Positions 9,104 to 17,501 of a stretch of 64,000 bases of DNA are shown here, piece by piece (within the stretch, counting starts at the first letter, position 1; each line of letters opens with the position of its first letter). Source of the DNA: a virus; the IMG/VR virus record IMGVR_UViG_3300031746_002125, positions 1 to 64,000 of that record; one strand, written 5' to 3'. The notes below the pieces were generated by a model. That model saw nothing but the letters and a program-made list of their open reading frames with translations. It was not told where the DNA came from and did no database searches. A program made the translations under genes and the position numbers.

Positions 9104-9606
9104 TTTATATGTCTCCATATTTTATCATTTTTGATATCCCTAATATTACGAGCACTAACGCCAAATATTATTGCTATTTCTTTATGTGTCAAATAGTTAT
9201 CTTTTAATAATTTTTTAATTATACTTACTTGTAAGTCGTTCAATTTAGAGGTTCCACATTTAGATCCTCTGTTGTCTGGAATATGAAAAGTTCCATGTTT
9301 AATAGAATCTTGTGCATTTTCAGATCTTGTTCCCCATCGCAAATTATTGATATTATTATTTAATTTATTGCCATCCAAATGTCTACAAACACAATTAATT
9401 GGTCTCGGACCAATAAATGCTTCTAGCATCAAAACATGAATATTTTTAATCGTTCCCAATCCATTCTTAGACAACCTAACATACAGATATCCATTATGGG
9501 TAAGTCTTTGCTTCAAAATTTTACCAGTTTTTATATTTTTGACAAAAGTTTTATTCGATATTTGGTAGATATTTTCATATCCACGTACATTTCTCCAAGT
9601 TTCCAT
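9100..9606 (-). CDS. HNH homing endonuclease (NUMOD4-HNH-HTH)
   Basis: 168 residues. NUMOD4-like start WRNVRGYENIYQISN, HNH core with CVCRHLDGNKLNNNINNLRWGT, and C-terminal helix-turn-helix (TSKLNDLQVSIIKKLLKDNYLTHKEIAI..). This is the compact architecture shared with 33,161, 35,920, 40,244, 45,989, 55,179 and 59,927. It sits between two structural genes and its stop overlaps the downstream start by one base. Confidence 0.93.
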   Translation of the reverse strand: METWRNVRGYENIYQISNKTFVKNIKTGKILKQRLTHNGYLYVRLSKNGLGTIKNIHVLMLEAFIGPRPINCVCRHLDGNKLNNNINNLRWGTRSENAQDSIKHGTFHIPDNRGSKCGTSKLNDLQVSIIKKLLKDNYLTHKEIAIIFGVSARNIRDIKNDKIWRHIK

Positions 9607-9610
9607 CGTT

Positions 9611-9940
9611 TTAAATCCTTAAAATATAACTATCCTTATCTCTTGGGAATCCACCATCTTCTCCTTCTACCGATTGTAAAACAAAGTCTCCCTCAACAGA
9701 ATTACTAGAACCATCTTGCATTTTCCAGTGATATTGAACCTTACTCGCGGTCAATACGGCGATATTTCCAGTTGACCAGCCAAATTTTCCCGTCTCATCA
9801 ATCTCGGTACATCCACTGGAGGTGATAGTTTGTAAGATTCCGTCTTGCCACAACTCAATATTCACCGTCTCGCCAGTTGTAAAATCTCCAATAATTGAAA
9901 TCGGTTCTAATAATGAATATTCATATTCCACAAGAGCCAT
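9611..9940 (-). CDS. Hypothetical beta-sandwich fibre-cluster protein (109 aa)
   Basis: Starts MALVEYEYSLLEPISIIGDF; alternating hydrophobic strands (VNIELWQDG, KVQYHWKMQDG) suggest an Ig-like or beta-sandwich fold. The C-terminal half of the 9,942 protein carries a related layout (VTIEVWDVID...NQYVFKM...EGEFIL), so the two may share this domain. Role unknown. Confidence 0.65.
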   Translation of the reverse strand: MALVEYEYSLLEPISIIGDFTTGETVNIELWQDGILQTITSSGCTEIDETGKFGWSTGNIAVLTASKVQYHWKMQDGSSNSVEGDFVLQSVEGEDGGFPRDKDSYILRI

Positions 9941-9941
9941 A

Positions 9942-10505
9942 TTACCTTCTCCTTTTTCTTTCTTTACCCACTTTTTTAGTTTTTAATATAAACTCTCCTT
10001 CGAACACTTCCGCTGTATTCGCCGTCATTTTAAACACATATTGATTCACTCTTCTTGTCAATGGGGGTAAATTAATAGTAGAGAAAGCCCACCGATCTGT
10101 GTTTCCTATTTCATAACAGTCAACATCTGATAAAGAAACTATAGAATTATTATCTATTACATCCCATACTTCTATTGTCACGCTCGAAGGATTAGTTGTG
10201 AATCTACCAATAATTTGTGGATTAAAATCACCATTTTTGAACAATTGATCTAACGTTATTCCAAAATTATCATCTCCAACCGATGGGGTTCCACGAATAA
10301 ATAGGTTGATATTATCCGTTAATTGTCCCGATCCTGGACAAACAAAAGTTCCTAAAAATTCGGTCCCACTTGTACCAAACCCAATTCCATCAACTACTTG
10401 TTCGATTAAGGGAAGAGTAAAATTACCAGAACCTTCGTCCACTAGTGTCCCATCTCTAACATCATAAGAAGAAGGGATAACCATATTTCCTGTGAATTCA
10501 GACAT
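9942..10505 (-). CDS. EFTG-repeat fibre protein with beta-sandwich C-domain (187 aa)
   Basis: Residues 1-65 carry EFTGNMVIPSSYDVRDG and EFLGTFVCPGSG repeats; one LFIRG unit follows (DNINLFIRG); residues ~95-180 resemble the 9,611 protein. It ends with a basic tail (KKVGKERKRRR). The composite structure links the EFTG family, the LFIxG family and the sandwich domain in one polypeptide, which supports a common fibre assembly. Confidence 0.7.
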   Translation of the reverse strand: MSEFTGNMVIPSSYDVRDGTLVDEGSGNFTLPLIEQVVDGIGFGTSGTEFLGTFVCPGSGQLTDNINLFIRGTPSVGDDNFGITLDQLFKNGDFNPQIIGRFTTNPSSVTIEVWDVIDNNSIVSLSDVDCYEIGNTDRWAFSTINLPPLTRRVNQYVFKMTANTAEVFEGEFILKTKKVGKERKRRR

Positions 10506-10516
10506 ATTTTATCTTT

Positions 10517-10699
10517 TTAACAAGTAAAAGTTCCAGTAAATTCTGTTCCACTACCACCAAATTCAATTCCATCTATTACTTGAGATGAACTTGGGGGAAT
10601 CATATTTCCGGTAAATTCAATGCCACTAGTTCCATACATAGTGCCCGCCTCAACATCATTTTCTGGGGGTAATATAATTGTGCCATTAAATTCTGACAT
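10517..10699 (-). CDS. Short EFTG-repeat protein (60 aa)
   Basis: Made almost wholly of two to three copies of the ~23-residue unit EFTGxxxxPxxxxVxxGxxxG. It begins MSEFNGTIILPPENDV, as the neighbouring paralogues do (MSEFTG...), and ends FTGTFTC. Probably a tandem gene duplication product; function unknown. Confidence 0.65.
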   Translation of the reverse strand: MSEFNGTIILPPENDVEAGTMYGTSGIEFTGNMIPPSSSQVIDGIEFGGSGTEFTGTFTC

Positions 10700-10708
10700 T
10701 ATAAACTC

Positions 10709-10924
10709 CTACTGAGCACCAAACCCAACACCATCTCTAACATCATCTGGAGACGGAACGATAAACACCCCCGTGAATTCATTTCCACTTCCGCCAAATT
10801 GAACACCACTTTCCACATCCCCAGTTGATGGTGGTATAAAATTCCCGGTAAATTCTATACCAGTGACAGGACCAAATTGTACTCCAGATCGTACATCATA
10901 TTCACTAGGAAATATTGCTGGCAT
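10709..10924 (-). CDS. Short EFTG-repeat protein (71 aa)
   Basis: Three units of the same repeat: SEYDVRSGVQFGP, IEFTGNFIPPSTGDVESG and NEFTGVFIVPSPDDVRDG. It ends in VGFGAQ, close to the VAFGAP end of the 11,014 protein. Part of the four-gene paralogous array; likely structural. Confidence 0.65.
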   Translation of the reverse strand: MPAIFPSEYDVRSGVQFGPVTGIEFTGNFIPPSTGDVESGVQFGGSGNEFTGVFIVPSPDDVRDGVGFGAQ

Positions 10925-11013
10925 TATAATTACCTAATCAAGAGGGGATATTAAAATCTTTTACTATAATTAGATTCCCCCTTTATATTTCTTTTATATA
11001 AAACAACTTCCTA

Positions 11014-11391
11014 TTACGGCGCACCAAACGCTACACCAGATCGAACATCACCCTCCGTAGGTACAACGAACGTTCCTGTATACTGTGTGCCACTACCTCC
11101 GAAATCAACAGCCGCCTCAACATCTCCAACAGATGGAAGTGTTAAATTACCTGTTTCCGATGCGCCTTGATAGGTAACACCATCTCTAACATCATAATTC
11201 GATGGAAAATCAGTTGGTTCTGTTCCGGTAAATTCAGTTCCATCGGCACCATACTGAACACCGACAGCAACATTACCCGATGCAGGAAGAGTTACGGTTC
11301 CCGTAAACTCCGTCCCACTCTCTCCATAACCAACACCAAATTCCACATCATCATCTGATGGAACCACAAATGTACCTGTAAATTCTGACAT
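11014..11391 (-). CDS. EFTG-repeat fibre protein (125 aa)
   Basis: Five units of the EFTG/DVRxGV repeat from residue 1 (MSEFTGTFVVPSDDDVEFG) to the end (GDVRSGVAFGAP). Unit spacing is a regular ~24 residues, consistent with a small beta-solenoid or collagen-like stack. Follows the 11,416 gene, whose C-terminus has two degenerate units (PEEGDVRYGV, PEEGDVRFNV). Confidence 0.7.
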   Translation of the reverse strand: MSEFTGTFVVPSDDDVEFGVGYGESGTEFTGTVTLPASGNVAVGVQYGADGTEFTGTEPTDFPSNYDVRDGVTYQGASETGNLTLPSVGDVEAAVDFGGSGTQYTGTFVVPTEGDVRSGVAFGAP

Positions 11392-11415
11392 AACTTTTCT
11401 TCTTCTTAAAAAATA

Positions 11416-11991
11416 CTATAACACACCATAACCAACATTAAAACGCACATCGCCCTCTTCCGGAAGCACAAGAACTCCTGTTTGCGAACCATAATTATAT
11501 GTTACACCATATCGAACATCACCTTCTTCCGGGAAAATATCCCCATCTATAAATAAATTAATGTCATCAGTTATTAAACCCACACCAAAGACGAAAAGAT
11601 TTAAATTGTTATTTAACAGTTCGTTTCCTACTACGTTTAAATTAATACTGTCTGTAATAGAATTTCTACCATGTATGAAGAGATTTAAATTATCTGTTTC
11701 TGTAATGTGTCCGCTGATAAATAAATCTAAATTATTGTCTTGTGATTCTTTACCGTTTATAAATAATTCTACAGTATCATCACTGGCGCTAAAACCCCCA
11801 ATAAATAAATCAATACCCTGAACTTTTGTGTCATGCCCAAAAATAAATAGATCAATGATATCGGTTTGTGAGGTAAACCCATGAATAAATAATGTAATAT
11901 CACCACTTATTTGTGTTTCGACAGCAACACTAGATTGAACCCCTCCTATATCCATCCCTGGAACTTGTACTGCACCAATTTCCATTCCCAT
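11416..11991 (-). CDS. LFIxG-repeat fibre protein (191 aa)
   Basis: Roughly eight LFIxG units (DLFIFGHDT, DLFIGGFSA, ELFINGKES, DLFISGHIT) fill residues ~30-150, and two DVRxGV units end the protein. It is therefore a short version of the giant adhesin at the left edge joined to the EFTG-family repeat. Starts MGMEIGAVQVPGMDIGGVQS. A fibre or adhesin role is inferred from repeats and neighbourhood. Confidence 0.75.
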   Translation of the reverse strand: MGMEIGAVQVPGMDIGGVQSSVAVETQISGDITLFIHGFTSQTDIIDLFIFGHDTKVQGIDLFIGGFSASDDTVELFINGKESQDNNLDLFISGHITETDNLNLFIHGRNSITDSINLNVVGNELLNNNLNLFVFGVGLITDDINLFIDGDIFPEEGDVRYGVTYNYGSQTGVLVLPEEGDVRFNVGYGVL

Positions 11992-11995
11992 ATAT

Positions 11996-12940
11996 TTATC
12001 CGTTTAAACCAGCATTAATTAAAGGACTTCCGGCAGCAGGGGTATAATCTGCTCCGCCGACTTCGTTTGTAAATTGCGGGGCAGAAGTAACTTCCCCCGT
12101 AAATGTTTCCGCGTTCGAATAGGCGGTTGTGTTACCATTGACACAATTATTCCTAGATACTACCCTGTCGCCACGACCAGCAGCGCCATTAAATCCGGTA
12201 GCACAATCATAAAATACATTATTAACAACAGCAAGCAGAGAAGTAGGTTCGTACGCCGAAAGGCCAATAGTAGTGTCTTTGGCGTCTCCGTCAACAGTAC
12301 AATTTATAATTACACCATGGGTTCCTACAAATATACCACTATCCGCATTACTAAAAAAAGTACATCCAACACAAACAAGGACGTTATTACTGAAAGCCCC
12401 GTCTGTCCCGTTATTGTAAAATTTACACGCAATAAAGATACTCAAAGCTGCCGCAATCTGTGCCCCTCTCTCCGTATTTGATGAAAATTCACAAGCTTCA
12501 TACAGAGATAAACGCGCAGTAATCCCGTTCACACCATTTGTATCAAACTTACAGTTCTTAAATGTCAAATGATTACAGTCCGTATTAACTCCATCGGCTA
12601 TAGCTCCCGTAAAGCGAAAATTCTTAAAAACATAATATATGGCTGTGTTAACAGCTATGGAATCCGCAACACAATTTGCACGGGCACTACTTCCCGTTAT
12701 GGTAGCCCTCCCGCCGTCCCCCTTGGTTGTGGTATACCCTTCAAACACAATCGGGGCTGTTTCAGTTCCTACAGTGTCAATCGTGGCAAGTTCTGCGTAA
12801 TTCCCGTCGGCTTTAACCCAAACCTTGTCGCCCGCCGCTACCGTATTCATCCCCTTGTCCACGGTAGCCCAAGCAAGAGCTTCTGATAAACCACTATTTA
12901 CGTCACTTCCAGAAGCCGCACTAACGTAATATGTTGACAT
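11996..12940 (-). CDS. Right-handed beta-helix tail-spike-like protein
   Basis: 314 residues beginning MSTYYVSAASGSDVNSGLSEA, the standard opening of pectate-lyase-like phage beta-helix proteins. It continues with coil repeats rich in N/C/F ladders (FKNFRFTG, LTFKNCKFDTNG, YEACEFSSN, CVGCTFFSN, GVIINCTVDG) and ends YTPAAGSPLINAG, the usual last rung. Such spikes bind or degrade surface polysaccharide; no catalytic residues can be assigned here. Confidence 0.85.
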   Translation of the reverse strand: MSTYYVSAASGSDVNSGLSEALAWATVDKGMNTVAAGDKVWVKADGNYAELATIDTVGTETAPIVFEGYTTTKGDGGRATITGSSARANCVADSIAVNTAIYYVFKNFRFTGAIADGVNTDCNHLTFKNCKFDTNGVNGITARLSLYEACEFSSNTERGAQIAAALSIFIACKFYNNGTDGAFSNNVLVCVGCTFFSNADSGIFVGTHGVIINCTVDGDAKDTTIGLSAYEPTSLLAVVNNVFYDCATGFNGAAGRGDRVVSRNNCVNGNTTAYSNAETFTGEVTSAPQFTNEVGGADYTPAAGSPLINAGLNG

Positions 12941-12943
12941 ATT

Positions 12944-13336
12944 TTAATCTCTTTCTTTTATCAGTTCTTTAAATCTATCATTCATATAAAACTTTTTAAA
13001 TTCTTCTTTTGAATATCTTATACCCCTAGCTTGACAAGGAATTCTCGTGGGGAAGTCAATTAGTGTGAATCTTTTCGAGATGGTGGTTGCATCTATTCCT
13101 AGTATTTCGGCCATTTGGGATAAAGATAAACCGAGATTATACATAAATTTAAGTATTGCGTCGTCGAATATTTGGTTGGCTTCGGACTTATTTCTAAGTT
13201 TTACTTTATTTTTTAATAGAATTTTATAAATTGTACTTTCACTTCTTCCATCCTGTAAAGCTATATTGGCGCAACTTAATTTTTTGTTTATGTATGAATC
13301 AATGATATCTGTATTATTCATAAAAAGATCTTTCAA
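12944..13336 (-). CDS. Small HTH protein, homing-endonuclease DNA-binding relic
   Basis: 130 residues with two helix-turn-helix-like blocks (CANIALQDGRSESTIYKILLKN; LSLSQMAEILGIDATTISKR) like the N-terminal repeats of the 13,422 protein but with no HNH core. TTG start at 13336; a second Met lies five codons in. It may be a regulator or the DNA-binding half left after loss of a nuclease domain. Confidence 0.65.
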   Translation of the reverse strand: MKDLFMNNTDIIDSYINKKLSCANIALQDGRSESTIYKILLKNKVKLRNKSEANQIFDDAILKFMYNLGLSLSQMAEILGIDATTISKRFTLIDFPTRIPCQARGIRYSKEEFKKFYMNDRFKELIKERD

Positions 13337-13421
13337 TCCTTATATTATTACACAATTAAATAAAAGAACCGAAACTAGGGTCGGGGCGGGACAAATAAGT
13401 GGGTGGGATTAGTGATTTGTT

Positions 13422-15200
13422 TTAATACAAAGGATAGATATAACGGAATTTGGGAGAAATCGCAATTTTAATTAGATCTCTTTCTTCAGCAAGTTGTTTT
13501 TCTGATTTATCAACATTTTTTATTCTTCGGCAACATGATTTGTGTTTTAATTGATTATCAGACGGATCAAAATAAGAATAACTATTAGAAGTTTTACCGG
13601 CCTTTTGCCATCCAGACATTCTATAGATTCCACCATTATGACCAACGGATGTATCGGCATAAGAAACCAATGTTTTAATATCTTTCATATTATTTCTTAT
13701 ATAATTTATACAAAGATTTATAAATGTAGATCCATACGGTCTTATTACATAAAATGGGACGCACAATCTTGTTAATTCCAATATATTTTTATCAAGATTT
13801 TTATTTGCTCCTCTCCCAAATGTTGCAATTCCGGTGATAATATTGCCAATTCTTGCAACCAATATCGTTGAGGCATTTGGTATTGTTCCAAGATAGTGTT
13901 CATATCTGATTGTATTTTTAATTTCGTCTCTTTGGCCTTTAAATAAAATAGATTTCGACGCATCAATTTTGCCACCAGAATTAAATAATAACGTATCATT
14001 TTCTGTCAAGCTAGAATTATTTAAAGCGTATTCGGGGAAAGCTTTCCATATTCTCCACCATGGATGTCCATTTAAATCAAATTTTTCTATTTCTTTATGT
14101 TCAGATTCGAGAATTACTAAGCCATTATTTTCATCATAAAATCGTTCGTCATGGTATACGGCTAACTTTTGAATATGTCCCTCTAAAGGTTTGTGTTTTG
14201 TTTCAACAGTTTTTAATATTATAGAAAATGGAATAATGTGATGACAGTGTAAATGTCCACCCATTTTAGATATTTGGCTTTTATAGTCATATTTATTAAA
14301 TAAATTTGTTCTCCAGTTAATATAATTAGAACCATGTCTAACCATATCTGCTATTTCAGTAATTCCACCTTTCCAATTCCAGTTATTTTCTCCTATGTTT
14401 TTTCTTGTTTCCTTATTTATAGATTCAAATCTTTTCTGTGTAAACCCCCTATTTTTATTAAAATGTTTATCTATTAACTCCAGTGTCATACCAAGATCAT
14501 CATACATTTTAATTAATTCTTGATCTGTTATATGGCTTGTCCCCTTGTTTTTTCTACTAGTTTCTGATAAAGATCTTGTTCCTTTGCCAGATTCTATAAG
14601 CCTACTTTTAACAAATGTTACACTTTTATTAATAATTTTTGAAATTGCAAGAGCATCTAGTCCATTGTTCCAATATAGGTCTACGACTTGTTCTATTGAT
14701 ATATCCTTACATCTATTTTGTTCCCACGGTTTCCTTATTTTAATATTTAATTTTTTTAATTTTCTTTTTATGGTATTGCCTGATGTGTTAAATTTTTTGC
14801 CTATCTCTATTAAAGATTTTTGTTGATCAACATATAAATTTATTAATATATCGTTATTAATTAGATCTGTCTTATGGGACTTTTCTTGTGCCATGGAACA
14901 ACCTCTTGTATTCTTGTGGGAGTCTTTTAAAATTCTATTTATTAAACCAACACTCCTGCCTAATTTTTCTGCTGTTTGTTTTAAAGTTAAACCTTGTTTC
15001 CAATATAGTTCGATAACCTTTTCTTCTTCTGGAATATTTTTACGCTCAATAACAGGTTTAACATTTATGCCAAGTTTTTTTAATCTTCTGCTAACACAAG
15101 ATTCGCTAACTTTTAAAAATTTTGCACAATCTCTTCCAGATAGAGAATCTTCTACATACAATTTTAATAAAAGTTTTTCATCTACGTCAATGATTTTCAT
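13422..15200 (-). CDS. HTH-repeat / HNH / Mom-like acyltransferase fusion protein
   Basis: 592 residues. Residues ~5-265: four or five HTH repeats (e.g. LTLKQTAEKLGRSVGLINRIL, first 20 residues typical). Residues ~275-395: HNH region with LHCHHIIPF and NNGLVILESEHKEIE. Residues ~425-592: resembles the Mom DNA-modification family (LTRLCVPF, STFINLCINYI, LVSYADTSVGHNGGIY, C-terminal KFRYIYPLY). Mom converts adenine to N6-methylcarbamoyl adenine in phage Mu. The ATG follows TATAAT by five bases, just after the capsid terminator, so it has its own promoter. Whether the Mom part is active is unknown. Confidence 0.8.
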   Translation of the reverse strand: MKIIDVDEKLLLKLYVEDSLSGRDCAKFLKVSESCVSRRLKKLGINVKPVIERKNIPEEEKVIELYWKQGLTLKQTAEKLGRSVGLINRILKDSHKNTRGCSMAQEKSHKTDLINNDILINLYVDQQKSLIEIGKKFNTSGNTIKRKLKKLNIKIRKPWEQNRCKDISIEQVVDLYWNNGLDALAISKIINKSVTFVKSRLIESGKGTRSLSETSRKNKGTSHITDQELIKMYDDLGMTLELIDKHFNKNRGFTQKRFESINKETRKNIGENNWNWKGGITEIADMVRHGSNYINWRTNLFNKYDYKSQISKMGGHLHCHHIIPFSIILKTVETKHKPLEGHIQKLAVYHDERFYDENNGLVILESEHKEIEKFDLNGHPWWRIWKAFPEYALNNSSLTENDTLLFNSGGKIDASKSILFKGQRDEIKNTIRYEHYLGTIPNASTILVARIGNIITGIATFGRGANKNLDKNILELTRLCVPFYVIRPYGSTFINLCINYIRNNMKDIKTLVSYADTSVGHNGGIYRMSGWQKAGKTSNSYSYFDPSDNQLKHKSCCRRIKNVDKSEKQLAEERDLIKIAISPKFRYIYPLY

Positions 15201-15205
15201 ATTAT

Positions 15206-15216
15206 ATTATACACAC
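15206..15216 (-). promoter_or_regulatory. TATAAT box adjoining the Mom-fusion start codon
   Basis: On the minus strand TGTGTATAATATAATATG places TATAAT five bases before the ATG of the 13,422 gene. No Shine-Dalgarno site fits in that space. The same arrangement recurs at other homing genes in this genome, which suggests a leaderless transcript. Confidence 0.6.
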
Positions 15217-15252
15217 ATTGACAAAAAAATTTTGGTTATAATGAAAAAATTT

Positions 15253-15287
15253 TACAAAAAAAAGAAATGGGGACCGAAATCCCCATT
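15253..15287 (-). terminator. Intrinsic terminator after the major capsid gene
   Basis: Read on the minus strand: 8-bp stem AATGGGGA/TCCCCATT with a six-base loop, then a run of mostly T. It lies ~45 bases past the capsid stop codon. It would isolate the highly expressed capsid transcript from the downstream fusion gene. Confidence 0.8.
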
Positions 15288-15329
15288 CCTGATCTTTAAA
15301 AGGATTATAACCCTTTATTTAATAATAGG

Positions 15330-16364
15330 TTACAGCGATCCTAAAATAACTCGTCTTGGATCTAAGACTGCGAATCCGATATTTTGCCATGCGTAAACGC
15401 CCGCCTTCCCCCGCCTGTGGAGGAACGGATCATCAAATACAGTAATTGGTTCTTTGACTGGCATAACGAAAGAATCTGATTTGCTGAGGTCGAGACCTAC
15501 TACGATTTCTTCGTCGCTTGTACCCATTGTAACACCAATGCTATCGGCGAAAATTTGGAATTCCTGTCCAACACCCAACTCAAAGAGAGGATGAAGATTA
15601 ACGCCGTAGATTTTTGCCAGTGGACCGCTATCGTCGTTGGCCAAGAAAATTTCTCGACGAGTTACGTCGTCGATGTCGTCAAGATCCCATTCCCTAATAT
15701 CCTCGAGGGCTTCCTCGCTAACATATAGATCGGTTAGTCGTCCACGATTTGGTGATGTACTATTTCCACCAGCAAGACGAGCCATTGTGGTTTTCATCAA
15801 ACTAACTAGACGCTTTGTGAATTGACCAGCCGTGGCACCACTATCGAACACTATAGGTGCTCCACCCTGATAATCAGTTCGTCCAGCGGCGGCAGAAATA
15901 AGTGCTCGCCAACCATCCGTATTCATTTTACGAATAAATCCATTTTGTAGAACTTCCATCGCTCGTGAAACTACATTCCATCGTGCAGCCCTAGCATAAT
16001 CCAGCAACCAATCTATAGAATTACCCATCTTATAGGTTTGTACTGTTATACTATCGCTAACAACGGTTCTTGTAGGAATAGCGCCTTCGCTCGAAATAGT
16101 ATATGCAACATATTGACCATCGTTGTGTTGCTGATACAAATCTAGAGGATATTCCGCTGTGGCACCCGGATCTAACGGTTCGGGAGTAAAAATATTGTCT
16201 AGAATATCACCATTTAATAGACCTTCACGAAGAGGAACCTGCAAAGCAGCAGCCAATGCCTGCATAGCAACAGTTCGTTCTTTTTCATCGTTAGATGCAG
16301 TTCTCTTTAATAGTTCGACCATTGCTTCAGTCGGTTTTTGAATTTTTCTATCTTTTGCTTTCAT
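15330..16364 (-). CDS. Major capsid protein (HK97 fold)
   Basis: 344 residues, the usual size for this fold after a short N-arm. Recognisable pieces: LREGLLNGDILDNIF, GQYVAYTISSEGAIPTRTV, IDWLLDYARAARWNVVSRAMEVL (first 20 residues, a spine-helix-like stretch), the RLTDLYVSEEALEDIREW domain and the C-terminal AGVYAWQNIGFAVLDPRRV. The start has a strong AGGGGGTG ribosome site shared with the genes upstream. Its location after protease and decoration genes and its terminator fit the head cassette order. Confidence 0.88.
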   Translation of the reverse strand: MKAKDRKIQKPTEAMVELLKRTASNDEKERTVAMQALAAALQVPLREGLLNGDILDNIFTPEPLDPGATAEYPLDLYQQHNDGQYVAYTISSEGAIPTRTVVSDSITVQTYKMGNSIDWLLDYARAARWNVVSRAMEVLQNGFIRKMNTDGWRALISAAAGRTDYQGGAPIVFDSGATAGQFTKRLVSLMKTTMARLAGGNSTSPNRGRLTDLYVSEEALEDIREWDLDDIDDVTRREIFLANDDSGPLAKIYGVNLHPLFELGVGQEFQIFADSIGVTMGTSDEEIVVGLDLSKSDSFVMPVKEPITVFDDPFLHRRGKAGVYAWQNIGFAVLDPRRVILGSL

Positions 16365-16383
16365 CTGTATTCACCCCCTTTTC

Positions 16384-16854
16384 TTAAATATCAATGTAAA
16401 TTTTAGCGAATCCATCCGCATCAACTGTCGTTTCAAACCTACCGATTACAGCAGCGCCAGAGTCTTGTGTAGTCTTAATAAGTCCGCTAGGACCAACATA
16501 AGCCACTCCACCCGTAGCTGGTGTGCCACTAAGCATATCGGTAACAAGCCAACCTTTTCTTAACAGTGCAACCTTTTCTCCTGGACGAACTTCCATATTA
16601 GCATAATTCTTGAAATCTCTTGTAGCACTCATCGCAGGATTAACTGGATGTAATAGGATACCTTTTGGTACAGCGCCCGAAGCGCTTGCCGCATATCGAA
16701 CAACGTTTGTAATATCGTCTAATGCAACACCCGAACCCTGGGTTTCAACGCACGCAATTCCACCTTCTTCTTGCGTGGCCTGTGCAGCAGCAGTTGACCA
16801 ATATTGAGAAATATCAGTTACTTCAGCATAATCACGATCTGGTCTAAGAGCCAT
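16384..16854 (-). CDS. Capsid decoration / head-stabilising protein
   Basis: 156 residues starting MALRPDRDYAEVTDISQYW. Beta-rich with VRPGEKVALLRKGWLVTDM and GVAYVGPSGLI, a pattern seen in small phage proteins encoded immediately before the major capsid gene. It shares the AGGGGGTGAAT ribosome site with its neighbours. Decoration or capsid-fibre role is inferred from position and size. Confidence 0.75.
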   Translation of the reverse strand: MALRPDRDYAEVTDISQYWSTAAAQATQEEGGIACVETQGSGVALDDITNVVRYAASASGAVPKGILLHPVNPAMSATRDFKNYANMEVRPGEKVALLRKGWLVTDMLSGTPATGGVAYVGPSGLIKTTQDSGAAVIGRFETTVDADGFAKIYIDI

Positions 16855-16856
16855 TC

Positions 16857-17501
16857 TTATTCACCCCCTTCTTTAACTTCTTCTTTAACTCGAAGCAAAC
16901 ATCTGGCAGTTGCGAGAGCAACCGCAGCGTTATCATCTTCTATATTTTCTGTTCCACCCTGAGCATCAACATCTTTAACAACTTCAACATCTTTTAACGA
17001 AGCAACAACCTCTTCTACAACTTTTTTTGTCTCTGTTTTTGTCTCACCGGCATATTTACAAATAGTAGCAAAGGTTTCATCTGATAATTCAGCAAGTTCT
17101 TTTAACGTAGCTTCCTTATCCTTTTCCTCAATAGCCTTTAGTTGAGATAGTTTTAAAAACCTCTCATTCGCCTTTTCGCGTTTCTTGATCTCTAATAGTT
17201 CTTTGCCAAATTCAACAGCTTTTGCTTTTACGGTTTCTAGTTCTTTTGTTATAGTGGCTTTATCTGTTTCTAAAGTTTTAATAGTTTCTAGAGCAACAGT
17301 AAGTTTAGCAGTTAGATCAGTATTTATTTGATTTTGTTCTTTTGCTTTTGTCTCGAAAGCAACAATTGCTTTTTCTGCTTCTTGCTTGTTTAGTTCTTTA
17401 AAAGACTCCATTTCTTTTAAAAGATGTGCAATCTGCGCATCTCTAGCAGTAACAGTAGATAAAGCCTCGTCTAGCTTTTTCTTCATCTCTTCGATCTCCA
17501 T
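16857..17501 (-). CDS. Nested scaffold protein from an internal start
   Basis: In-frame ATG (MEIEEMKKKLDEALS) preceded by AAAGGGGGTG ten bases upstream, the same strong ribosome site that serves the capsid and decoration genes. It would give a 214-residue coiled-coil protein without the protease part, as with lambda C/Nu3. The internal site is seen directly; use in the cell is inferred. Confidence 0.6.
   Translation of the reverse strand: MEIEEMKKKLDEALSTVTARDAQIAHLLKEMESFKELNKQEAEKAIVAFETKAKEQNQINTDLTAKLTVALETIKTLETDKATITKELETVKAKAVEFGKELLEIKKREKANERFLKLSQLKAIEEKDKEATLKELAELSDETFATICKYAGETKTETKKVVEEVVASLKDVEVVKDVDAQGGTENIEDDNAAVALATARCLLRVKEEVKEGGE

Noticed and set aside
12074-12886. Plus-strand ORFs of 135 and 105 residues
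   Set aside because: Antisense shadows of the beta-helix gene; low-complexity and no ribosome sites.
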